Position numbers and translations under genes: made by a program. From positions 1 through 64,000 of the forward strand of contig JAJSRW010001619.1 in assembly GCA_022414725.1 (NCBI GenBank): a stretch of DNA of 64,000 nt, read 5' to 3'. Under the pieces are notes generated by a model that searched no databases, was not told the origin of the DNA, and saw nothing but the letters and a program-made list of their open reading frames with translations. The DNA is from Microglena sp. YARC. Lineage: Eukaryota > Chlorophyta > Chlorophyceae > Chlamydomonadales > Chlamydomonadaceae. Below, in pieces: positions 20,933 through 34,192 of this stretch; position 1 is the stretch's first letter; the number at the start of each line of letters is the position of its first letter.

Positions 20933-21366
20933 AGCAAGCCTAAACACACTTAACCCTAGACCTTCATGTGTGCAGTGCTGCCGCAACACCCTAAACCCTA
21001 TTGTTTGCAGTGCTATCGCAACACACTTCTCGATGGCCTCGAATGCACTGCTGCGTCAACGGGGCATCTTGAAACAAGGCTAGTGCCTGATTTCAGGGCC
21101 TCTGTCTCTAAACCCTAAACCCCGAACCCTTAACCCTAAACCCTCTTGTTTGCAGTGCTGCCGCTACACACTTCTAGACGGTCTTGAATGCACTGTTGCG
21201 TCAATGGGGCCTCTTGCAACAAGGCTAGTGCCTGATCTCAGGGCCTCCGTCTCTAAACCCTAAACCCTAAACCCTAAACCCTCTTGTTTGCAGTGCTGCC
21301 GCAACACATTTCTCGATGGCCTTGAATGCACTGCTGCGTGAACGGGGCCTCTTGCAACAAGGCTAG
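14085..21366 (+). CDS. TRAPPC1: TRAPPC1 / BET5-like TRAPP complex subunit, 4 exons
   Basis: Core longin-fold subunit of the TRAPP tethering complex, which acts as a Rab/Ypt1 exchange factor at the ER-Golgi. Exons: 14085-14260, 16786-16900, 19597-19718, and a terminal exon present in three copies (21011-21083, 21156-21177, 21294-21366). Phases are 2, 0 and 2 and join correctly with GT-AG introns. The product is about 161 aa (human about 145). Exon 1 begins [13 protein letters not shown] and has HYHEWYRPK, matching the family start NLYLFDRNG..HYSEWHR. Exon 2 has [17 protein letters not shown] (family TSRYKLHYYETPTGIK). Exon 3 has [10 protein letters not shown] (family VVKNPLCPLG). The last exon has HFSM..NALLR, aligned to LFRSRLDSYVR. 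The ATG at 14085 is chosen because the family starts exactly there. Terminal copies 1 and 3 both give an intact 23-residue tail; copy 2 stops after six full codons. All three introns are loaded with tandem copies of the adjoining exon ends. Homology and exon boundaries are confident; terminal exon usage is uncertain. Confidence 0.9.
14261..15845 (+). repeat. Array of TRAPPC1 exon 1 3' ends with 5' splice sites
   Basis: About 15 extra diverged copies of the last ~45 nt of exon 1 plus its donor (core GGATCCAACGGCGTGAGTG) fill the first 1.6 kb of intron 1, spaced about 80-105 bp apart by T/C-rich tracts. Copies are seen near 14318, 14411, 14516, 14600, 14702, 14970, 15050, 15147, 15245, 15350, 15455, 15540, 15640, 15730 and 15822 (the last truncated). 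Most keep a usable-looking GTGAGTG; some carry ATGAGTG, GCGAGTG or GGGAGTG. A GTCGCC-rich segment at about 14757-14880 interrupts copy 6. Confidence 0.9.
15841..16598 (+). repeat. (CCA/CCCA)n microsatellite in TRAPPC1 intron 1
   Basis: About 750 bp built almost only of ACC, CCC and AAC triplets. It gives long Pro/Thr/His open frames on + and Gly/Val/Trp frames on -. There is no start context, domain or codon-use signal, and it lies wholly inside intron 1. Confidence 0.95.
16601..16682 (+). repeat. Truncated decoy copy of TRAPPC1 exon 2, 5' part
   Basis: Preceded by a good acceptor (CCATTTCCAG, 16591-16600), it matches the first ~82 nt of exon 2 and then runs into CA repeat. One C-to-T change relative to the true exon creates GATAG|GTGAGG, a strong 5' splice site inside the copy, so a 37-nt cryptic exon is possible. 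Confidence 0.85.
16993..17053 (+). repeat. Decoy copy of TRAPPC1 exon 2, 3' part with donor
   Basis: About 60 nt matching the 3' half of exon 2 together with its donor and the following intron bases (GTCAAG|GTAGGCTTGCTTGCT). The reading frame is intact ([17 protein letters not shown]). No acceptor directly abuts it. Confidence 0.85.
17080..18165 (+). repeat. TG/TGCATG microsatellite in TRAPPC1 intron 2, with four copies of a ~65-bp unit
   Basis: TGTG/GCGTG/TGCATG repeats give long Cys/Val frames on + and Thr/His frames on -, which are not genes. Embedded at about 17594-17665, 17752-17815, 18048-18112 and 18173-18235 (the last just past the TG tract) are four copies of a segment with the core GCTGCATCAGAGGGCCAGA. 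Its origin is not recognised. Confidence 0.85.
18325..18490. repeat. Dispersed repeat family D, copy 2
   Basis: Starts near a perfect hairpin GCGTCGC-AA-GCGACGC (18342-18357), passes through GGAAGCCAGTCAGTT and ends at CCCTGGGGGCTCCGCC. The same order of blocks is found at about 9590-9730 (without the hairpin) and in a diverged form at 23565-23860. Confidence 0.65.
18921..19596 (+). repeat. Array of TRAPPC1 exon 3 5' ends with 3' splice sites
   Basis: Eight extra copies of the exon 3 acceptor and first codons (CCTGTTTCAG|ATTGTGCTGAA) precede the true exon, starting at 18931, 19016, 19105, 19201, 19301 (AG kept as TTTAAG), 19371, 19457 and 19527. Units are about 70-100 bp and end in CCAACCAACC tracts. 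Each decoy begins [12 protein letters not shown] (with one or two changes), whereas the true exon has [11 protein letters not shown]. Confidence 0.9.
19719..20400 (+). repeat. Tandem copies of TRAPPC1 exon 3 3' half with donor
   Basis: Four extra copies follow the true exon end, at about 19792-19857, 19966-20030, 20124-20188 and 20289-20354. Each carries TA(C/T)GA(C/T)GATGTGTT..GTGCAG, the VVKN codons and a GTGAGTGTACTGAGG donor, and is separated by G-runs. In each copy, and in the true exon, GTTTGTGCAG or a close variant could act as an internal acceptor. The last copy has one extra T that shifts the frame. Confidence 0.9.
20395..20935 (+). repeat. GGGATGGGTGAGG minisatellite followed by (CAA)n
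   Basis: 20395-20600 is a degenerate purine-rich GATGGGTGAGGTGGG minisatellite. 20779-20935 is a (CAA)n/(AAC)n microsatellite. Both lie in TRAPPC1 intron 3 and carry no coding signal. Confidence 0.9.
20972..21293 (+). repeat. Terminal-exon copies separated by plant-type telomere motifs
   Basis: A partial copy of the terminal exon start (from about 20975) and the terminal exons at 21011 and 21156 are each followed or preceded by CCCTAAA units (20991-21001, about 21110-21146, about 21253-21284). These CCCTAAA tracts run directly into TTGTTTGCAG, so they form the pyrimidine tract of each 3' splice site. Confidence 0.8.
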
Positions 21367-22027
21367 TGCCTCATATCTGGGCCTCTTGCAACTAGGCTAG
21401 TGCCTCATATCTGGGCCTCTTGCAACAAGGCTAGTGCCTCATATCTGGGCCTGTTGCAACAAGGCTAGTGCCTCATATCTGGGCCTCTTGCAACTAGGCT
21501 AGTGCCTCATATCTGGGCCTCTTGCAACTAGGCTAGTGCCTCATATCTGGGCCTCTTGCAACTAGGCTAGTGCCTCATATCTGGGCCTCTTGCAACTAGG
21601 CTAGTGCCTCATATCTGGGCCTCTTGCAACAAGGCTAGTGCCTCATATCTAGGCCTCTTGCAACTAGGCTAGTGCCTCATATCTGGGCCTCTTGCAACTA
21701 GGCTAGTGCCTCATATCTGGGCCTCTTGCAACTAGGCTAGTGCCTCATATCTGGGCCTCTTGCAACTAGGCTAGTGCCTCATATCTGGGCCTCTTGCAAC
21801 TAGGCTAGTGCCTCATATCTGGGCCTCTTGCAACTAGGCTAGTGCCTCATATCTGGGCCTCTTGCAACTAGGCTAGTGCCTCATATCTGGGCCTCTTGCA
21901 ACTAGGTATTGCCTAATATCTGGGCCTCTTGCAACTAGGCTAGTGCCTCATATCTGGGCCTCTTGTAACTAGGCTAGTGCCTCATATCTGGGCCTCTTGC
22001 AACTAGGCTAGTGCCTCATCTCTGGGC
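21340..22027 (+). repeat. 34-bp minisatellite derived from the TRAPPC1 stop-codon region
   Basis: About 20 units of 34 bp with the core GGGCCTCTTGCAAC followed by TAGGCTAGTGCCTCATATCT. The first unit is the last codons and stop of terminal exon copy 3 (CTCTTGCAACAAGGCTAG), with CAACAAGG mostly becoming CAACTAGG in the array. Copies are very homogeneous. Confidence 0.95.
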
Positions 22028-22029
22028 CA

Positions 22030-22904
22030 CAACAGTGCCCAGGCCAGGTGGCAGCTGCCCAGGTCCAAATCACCAGGGCCCAGAACTCCAGATCAACCGG
22101 CAACCCAAATCCAACCCAGAGCCACGGCACAGGTTTGAAATTGAGAGGGGTTGGATTGATAAGGGTCGTGGATTGGTAACGGCACCACGTCAGACCATAA
22201 AATATCGATTCGTACTCAATCTCTACCCAGGTCTCAGCTTCTACAGGATAGTGAATCAAGGGTTTGGTATTATTATTCTATTATAGGGTATATTTGAATA
22301 GGGTTATCTAGTATAGTAATCTGTACCACTGCCTTAGCCTCTTTGATCTCGGTGCAAAAGTGTCCTTTGGATGCACAAGTGCCCGTGCAAATTGTTTTGC
22401 CACCTAGGGGCATTGAAATTGAAATTGTTACATCCGTGTTATACAGTTCCTTACAGGACGTGATGTTAAGGACACCACAGCGTAAGCCGGAGCTAGCTTT
22501 ATTCACAGTAGGGCCACCACATTGAGAAGAATCACCGCCGATGCAGTGTCCCTTGGATGCACAAGTGCCCGTGCAAATTGTTTTGCCACCTAGGGGCAAA
22601 ACAATGCCCACTTCTGAGCCCTAAACATGTTTGAGCCCATGTTTGAGCTAGAGCTGCATGTGCTGATGCAATAGTTTTTTTTCCAAAATGTATGGAGGGA
22701 CGTGCAGCCTGATTCTGGAATCGGGCAGGCCAAAAAGGTAGCCTGATATTAAACGGTTATGCCTTCCCAAATGTTACACCTGGGCAACGAGCGCCCGCTT
22801 TTAAACTGTTCTTCCTTCCCAGATGTTACACCTGAGCATATAGCAGCCCGATTATACAATCGCATACCGAAATCCTTATGCATCTCACTGGTGAACACCA
22901 GGGT
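22030..22904. repeat. Two short direct duplications, no gene
   Basis: GGATGCACAAGTGCCCGTGC and onward (about 60 bp, to CCACCTAGGGGCA) occurs at 22357-22412 and 22546-22600. CCTTCCCA(A/G)ATGTTACACCTG occurs at 22763 and about 22814. Confidence 0.75.
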
Positions 22905-23232
22905 TGTTCAGGATTGTGCATCCTCCGTCGAAGAGACCGTTACTCCGTTGGATGCAACGTGGGAGGGTCCGTTGACCAGAAGGAAGGGTCCGTTGCGTCG
23001 TAGGACGCAGGCTAGACAATTGGTTGCGTCTCAGGCAGCAGAGCCAGGGGGCCTCCTGAAGTATCCTGATGCCCACCTGGAAATCAGACTATTCGGTTTG
23101 GGGGATGGTCCATTAGAGAAGATCTGTAACATATTGTTACATCCCCTCTCGTCTAACCTAGTGCACAATACAGTTCGCCCCCCCCCCCCCCCCCCCCTCC
23201 CCCTCCCCCCAGAAACCAGGGAGTGCAACCAC
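22905..23232. repeat. Dispersed repeat E, copy 1
   Basis: GGTTGTTCAGGATTGTGC, CTCCGTCG, GGAGGGTCCGTTGACCAGA and GGTTGCGTCTC blocks match the reverse complement of 37825-38025. A C-run (23177-23197) follows. Confidence 0.8.
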
Positions 23233-23497
23233 TTATAACGCTCTAAAGTTCTCCGCCAGGGGTTCGAGTCGCACTATTAGCCAAACCGGATGTTCGCAAA
23301 AGGTAGTTGTTCGGCAATCTTGATTAGTATTAAGTGTCATCCCTGTTTCCCTGGAGGGGAAACACTGGGTGACGCCCTGACGAGAAACATGCATGAGAGG
23401 CACTCATGAATAACCTTTCACACGTATGTGAATTCGAACTTGTTTACATGGCTCCAGTAACATCCAGACTACTGTTTTTTTAATGTATGTTGTGACA

Positions 23498-24175
23498 GTC
23501 CAAGGGTAGGCCACATAGGCTAAAGGGACTTGCCTAACCGTGTAGGAAGGGCTTAAAAATACAAGTTCTAAGAGCGTGTCGCAAGCGACACGGGAAAACG
23601 CTTTTGAAGTCACTGGCAGGTAGTTTCGAAAGTAGTGGAGAAAGTAGCTACTCGTACCCGAATAGAGCTACAAACATTGAACAACTTTTGGAGGATCTTG
23701 ACCGCTTCGATGCTGATAAATTTAGTCATGCGCACTCCAACTAAAAGCAAAATGTTTGGGTGCGGAGGTGGTCGGAATCGTTCAAACGCCTGGACAGATG
23801 GATGGAGAGGCGGACAGACGGCGGAGAGAGACACGGGGGGGAACTTGGGGCTTCAGCCAACCCCAAACAATCGGTTAACCGATGGGGGCCCTGAGTTCAT
23901 GCTACAGTGATCATTTAATTCTAAAATATAATGCACACATACAATGCACATCATATTTTAATTGTGCGATTATTATCTCAAAATTAAATTATCATCCCAG
24001 CTGAGATGGCGATTTAATTATATTGCAGAATTAAATGATCACTGTAGCACGAACTCAGGGCCCACATAGGTTAAACAATTGTTTGGGGTTGAGTTCATCA
24101 GTGCTTTTTCTTTTAAGCCCTTCCTATACGGTTGGGCAAGTCCCTTCAGCCTATTTGGCCTACCCCTGGACTGGA
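23498..24175. repeat. Nested inverted repeat with an asymmetrically inserted element
   Basis: The inner arms 23858-23921 and 24026-24090 are near-perfect reverse complements (GGGCCCTGAGTTC, GATCATTTAATTCT; plus AACCCCAAACAAT on the outside). The outer arms 23498-23556 and 24110-24172 are also inverted (CAGTCCAAGGGTAGGCC against GGCCTACCCCTGGACTG). Between inner and outer arms the right side has about 20 bp, but the left side has about 300 bp, which resembles family D. Confidence 0.85.
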
Positions 24176-25044
24176 ACACACATACAAACAATGCGCTTCA
24201 TTACTAATCATTACCACCACCTCCCCGAAGTCCGGGATCTTTCTGTAAGAGGCCACTAGACCATTCGGCGCAGTCTCGGAAAAGGTGCACGGAGATAGAT
24301 GTCTAATCCCTGGTTTCATCGTTCCTCGTCCCGACATACGGTATAATACATCGGATCAGGGGATATCCCGGGGTATATTCCGTAGCACTGCAGCATTATG
24401 CGATCTTGGGCATCTAGGTTATAGATTCTACGGAAGCGTACAGATGCTGTCTTAACCCCTCTGGTCTTTACTGAACTATCGAGCAGCCGCGGGCAGGCGC
24501 CCGAAGTCCCTGAAATCAGAATTTCAAGCGCGAGGTGCTCTGCCCCTTTCAAACGGTCTGGACGTTTCACCGTGGCGGATGTACGCGTGCGGAAGATCCG
24601 CCAAGCTGTTCGTTGCGTGTCACATAACGGTAACGCACCTGGCACCGCGTGGCACCGCGGATTAGAAACCAACTTCCGAATCAAATCTCAACCGAACTAT
24701 AACCGGATGGTTGGCTGGGTTAGTTGGGATTGTGAGAAGCTTCATTGACTCACGTGTGCAGTCGGCCTACAATAGGGTTTTATCCCCCGTTTTGTCTCCC
24801 ACTTGTATACTACACAGTCACTTCCGAAAGTTTCGAAGTTTGCTGGCGAAGTAGCTAAATTGCCTCCTGGGAGGTCCTTTGTGTCGAGCAAGCCCTTATG
24901 CTGATAGCCCCTTGCCATTTGAAGTCCGTACTTGAGGGATTTAGCCAGCCGCAACTTGCCTCCTTCCCCGTCTGATCTATTGCTTTTACTCATAGAGCTC
25001 AATTGCTTAGGATTCACTAGAAAGAAGCTTTAATTACTACTCGC
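24176..25044. other. Unique sequence upstream of the kinase, no gene confirmed
   Basis: Not obviously repetitive. Minus-strand frames at 24316-24684 and 24742-25017 are open but unrecognised, and the latter would begin only 27 bp from the kinase ATG. Confidence 0.4.
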
Positions 25045-29983
<4,939 letters not shown>

Positions 29984-30242
29984 GCCTGACCTCTGCCTGT
30001 AGCGAGTGACAGTGGCCCAGGCCATGCAGCACTCATGGTTGCAGGAGCCTATCATTGCCACCAGCTCCTTCGACCATTGAGCCTGACCTCTGCCTGTAGT
30101 AACTAACAGTGGCCCAGGACATGCAGCACCCATGGTTGCAGGAGAGCCTATCATTGCTACATGCTGATTTGACCATCAAGCCTGGTCCTCGAGGAGGAAG
30201 AAACCATAGACTTGAAACCCCAAACTCTTGACCCTAATCGAT

Positions 30243-30532
30243 ATAATCAACAAGCCACTCATGCTGGACCGCTACTTCTCTCGTCTGGTGACATTTGTCT
30301 GGGGTCCTGGGTCCGCCCCACCCCCTGGACCCCAGACAAATTAACAAGCCACTCATGCTGGACCGCTACTTTTCTCGTCCCGTGACTTTTGTCTGGGGTC
30401 CTGGGTCCGCCCCACCCCCTGGACCCCAGACAAATTAACAAGCCACTCATGCTGGACCGCTACTTCTCTCGTCTGGTGACAATTGTCTGGGGTCTTGGGG
30501 CCGCCCCACGTCCTGGACCCCAGACAAGTACC
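30243..30532. repeat. ~96-bp tandem repeat, three units, each with a hairpin
   Basis: Units contain ACTCATGCTGGACCGCTACTT and the arms TTGTCTGGGGTC / GACCCCAGACAA, which pair around a GGGTCCGCCCCACC loop region. Confidence 0.9.
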
Positions 30533-30609
30533 TCTTGCCTGTAGCAGCTGACAGTGGCCTGTTGATAGTGTCAATAGTACCGATTAGTCAATTTGCGACG
30601 CGTCTCAAG

Positions 30610-30935
30610 AAAACTAAGTGACCTTGTTGGGCCTTGGCGAGCTTCACCATGAAGCTCACCATGCAGCTCACCTCCTCGGAAAAAAGTGACCTTGGCGAGC
30701 CTCGTTGAGCATCACCATGCAGCTCGCGTTGAGCCTCATTTCGTCGAAAAAAAGTTGAAAAAAGTGACCTTGGTGAGCCTCGTTGAGCGTCACCATGCAG
30801 CTCGCGTTAAGCCTCATCACGTCGAAACAAAGTTGAAAAAAGTGACCTTGTTGAGCCTCGTTGAGCGACAACATGCAGCTCGCGATGAGCCTCACCTCGT
30901 CGAAAAAAGTGACCTTGTTGAGCTTCACTTTGTTG
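30610..30935. repeat. ~85-bp tandem repeat, four units
   Basis: GAGCCTCGTTGAGC, CACCATGCAGCTCGCG and CGTCGAAA..AAAGTGACC recur. Frames on both strands are repeat-derived. Confidence 0.88.
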
Positions 30936-31289
30936 ATCTCTAACAACAGCCCAAGTAATACTGGTGGCTCCGAAATCAATTGTGATCAGTGGGTAAATCG
31001 TGGTGTCCAATTAGGGGAAGTCTCTGGGTAGTATATTTGGCCCCTGACCATCTGTTACACTACTCCTACACCAGTTGTACTGTTGCACTACAACAGTCAT
31101 ACTCCTACTTGTACTGCTAAACTAAAACAGGCATACTACTACACCAGGTGTACTGCTTCACTACATCAGTCATACTACTACAACAGTTGTACTACTTCAC
31201 TACAGCAGTCATACTCCAACTTGTACTGCTACTCATGCTACCAAAACTAATTATACTACTGCTAATGTTGCCACATGTGTGTCTTAATT

Positions 31290-33125
31290 CAAGGCGTGAG
31301 GTTGAGGGCGCCAGCCCGTTTGCTTGTACTGGGGCCAACTACCTGTCAGTAGCGTCAAATAACTAATTAAATAGTACGCCTTGTTACGAGGCGTGAGGTT
31401 GAGGGCGCCAGCCCGTTTGTTTGCACTGGGGCCAACCACCTGTCAGTAGTGTCAATAATGTTGTGTTCTGTTTTGTTGAAGTTGTGAAGATGTTGCTTTC
31501 AGTAGTTTTGATAAGTCGGGTGGGGGGGGAGAGGGCAGAATTTTTTCCGTTCCTGAAAGGGGGTCTTCTGGTAGCGATCAGCAATTTGGTGTCTTTCACA
31601 GTTGGGCTCCTGGCAGCGATTTGGGTAGGCGGCCTGAAGGGTCAGCCCGGGGGGTTCAAGGGGCGAGATTCGAGAAAGTAGATTTTGTTTGCTGGGTTTC
31701 TTGTTTGCGGTTAACCAATGTAGGTTGGCGTGTCTAGTTCCGGTTTGTGTACGATTATAGCTGTGTGGGTATAGTAGTAGGGAAGGGCAATATGATATCA
31801 TGTCATTATATGATATCATATGATGCCAGAACTCTGGCTAGGCTAAAGTTACCATTAATATAAATAGTACGCCTTATAACGAGGCGTGAGGTTGAGAAGG
31901 CCAGCCTGTTTGCTTGCACTGGGGCCAACCACCTAGGCAATGGGAATACATAAGTGAAATGCCTTATTAAAAGGCAAGAGGTCGAAGGGGCAGCCCATTT
32001 GCTTGCACTGGGGCTAACCACCAATGTTATGGAAGTAAATATATAAATGGTACGTCTTGTTGCGAGGCGTGAGTTGAGGGGCCCAGCCCGTTTTCTTGCA
32101 CTGAGGCCAACCACCTAAGCAATGGATGTACATACATGATACGCCTTATAAAAGGCGTGAGGTTGAGGGGGCCAGTCTGTTTGCTTGCACTGGGGCCTAC
32201 CACCAACGCGATGGAGGTACATATATAAATGATACATCTTGTTACGAGGTGTGAGGTTGAGGGGGCCAGCCCGTTTTCTTGCACTGAGGCCAACCACCTA
32301 AGCAATGGATGTACATACATGATACCCCTTATAAAAGGCGTGAGGTTGAGGGGGCCAGTCTGTTTGCTTGCACTGGGGGCTACCACCAGCGCAATGGAGG
32401 TACATATATAAATGATACATCTTGTTACGAGGTGTGAGGTTGAGGGGGCCAGCCCGTTTTCTTGCACTGAGGCCAACCACCTAAGCAATGGATGTACATA
32501 CATGATACCCCTTATAAAAGGCGTGAGGTTGAGGGGGCCAGTCTGTTTGCTTGCACTGGGGCCTACCACCATCGCAATGGAGGTACATAGATAAATGATA
32601 CATCTTGTTACGAGGTGTGAGGTTGAAGGGGCCAGCCTGTTTTCTTGCACTGAGGCCAACCACCTAAGCAATGGATGTACATACATGATACCCCTTATAA
32701 AAGGCGTGAGGTTGAGGGGGCCAGTCTGTTTGCTTGCACTGGGGCCTACCACCAGCGCAATGGAGGTACATATATAAATGGTACATCTTGTTACGAGGTG
32801 TGAGGTTGAGGGGGTCAGCCCATTTTCTTGCACTGGGGCCAAACACCAAAGCTATGGAAGTACATAAATGATACGCCTTAATAAAAGGCGTGAGGTTGTG
32901 GGGGCCAGCATGTTTGCTTGCACTGGGGCTAACCACCAACGCAATGGAGGTAGATAAATAAATGGTATGTCTTATTATGAGGTGTGAGGTTGAGGGGGCC
33001 AGCCCATTTGCTTGCACTGGGGCCTACCACCAAAGCAATGGAAATACATAACTAAATGGTACGCCTTATTACAAGGCGTGAGGTTTAGGGGGCCAGCCCG
33101 TTTGCTTGCACTGGGCCAACAACCG
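31290..33125. repeat. 92-bp repeat family, 183-bp higher-order array
   Basis: Monomers (GGCGTGAGGTTGAGGGGGCC, then TTGCTTGCACTGGGGCC) lie at 31295, 31388 and continuously from 31868. From about 32050 to 32800 they form 183-bp dimers (A type with CATCTTGTTACGAGGTGTG, B type with CCCCTTATAAAAGGCGTG) repeated about four times almost without change. Single monomers occur at 8640-8706 (-) and 59755-59822 (+). Confidence 0.93.
31785..31860. repeat. Palindromic element C, copy 4 (half)
   Basis: GGGCAATATGATATCATGTC, ATATGATATCATATGATGCC, then TGGCTAGGCTAAAGTTACC, matching the left part of copies 1 and 2. Confidence 0.8.
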
Positions 33126-33239
33126 ATATTTCCTTGTTTCTTTTGTGCTTATGCCAGTTGCTCCGAAACAAAGCTTCATTCATCCTGTTTCTTGTTTTAT
33201 AGGTAGCCATAGCTAGTTATTTCCCTTAAATGCCTCTGG

Positions 33240-33950
33240 GGAGTGATTAGATAATTAGTGCTTATCTGGTTTGAATGATCAGAGAATCAGTGCTTATCTG
33301 GTTTGAACGATCAGAGAATCAGTGCTTATCTGGTTTGAACGATCAGAGAATCAGTGCTTATCTGGTTTGAACGATCAGAGAATCAGTGCTTATCTGGTTT
33401 GAATGACCAGTGGATCAGTGAGCATCTGGTTTGAATGATCAGATAATCAGTGCTTATCTGGTTTGAATGATCAGATAATTAGTGCTTATCTGGTTTGAAT
33501 GACCAGTGGATCAGTGAGCATCTGGTTTGAATGATCAGATAATCAGTGCTTATCTGGTTCGAATGACCAGAGAATCATTGGGTCTCTGTTTTGAATGATC
33601 AGATAATCAGTGCTTATCTGTTTTGAATGATCAGATAATCAGTGCTTATCTGGTTTGAATGACCAGTGGATCATTGGGTCTCTGTTTTGAATGTTCAGAT
33701 AATCAGTGCTTATCTGGTTCGAATGATCAGATAATCAGTGCTTATCTGGTTTAAATGATCAGATAATCAGTGCTTATCTGGTTCGAATGATCAGATAATC
33801 AGTGCTTATCTGGTTCGAATGATCAGATAATCAGTGCTTATCTGGTTCGAATGATCAGATAATCAGTGCTTATCTGGTTCGAATGATCAGATAATCAGTG
33901 GTTATCTGGTCTGAATGATCAGATAATCACTGATTATCTAATCACTCTCC
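33240..33950. repeat. 32-bp minisatellite with internal inverted repeat
   Basis: About 22 units of GAATGATCAGATAATCAG + TGCTTATCTGGTTT. Each contains CAGATAA..TTATCTG arms. Variant units (GACCAGTGGATCAGTGAGCA, GGGTCTCTGTTTTG) recur at intervals. Confidence 0.95.
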
Positions 33951-34123
33951 ATGGGTGATCAGCTGCGTGTAGTGTGGCGAGCTCCATCGATAGGGCACTG
34001 TCAGTTGAGCTTGCCGTACTACACGGAGTGTGGCGAGCTACATTGATAGGGCTCATTATGCTGAGCTTGCCGCACCCCACATAGTGATTCATTCATTTAG
34101 TAATAGCGAGCAGGGTTTTGTCG

Positions 34124-34192
34124 AAGGTGCAGAATGTAGCATTCGAGCTACATTCTGCACCTTAGTGCTACAAATGCTACATTCTGCACCTT
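34124..34192. repeat. Perfect 17-bp hairpin plus a third arm
   Basis: AAGGTGCAGAATGTAGC (34124-34140), 6-nt loop, exact reverse complement (34147-34163), then a second copy of the right arm at 34176-34192. Confidence 0.9.

Noticed and set aside
21156..21177. Second TRAPPC1 terminal exon as the main C terminus
   Set aside because: It has a good acceptor but stops after six full codons, losing the conserved F..LLR segment.
24742..25017. Minus-strand gene divergent from the kinase
   Set aside because: Open frame with a possible GTGAGT donor, but no recognisable motif, no clear next exon, and its start is only 27 bp from the kinase ATG.
32027..32842. 271-codon minus-strand frame with 61-residue repeats
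   Set aside because: Produced by the 183-bp higher-order array; dispersed single monomers are not coding.
33240..33950. CRISPR-like array appearance
   Set aside because: Units are contiguous without unique spacers, and the DNA is eukaryotic with spliced genes.
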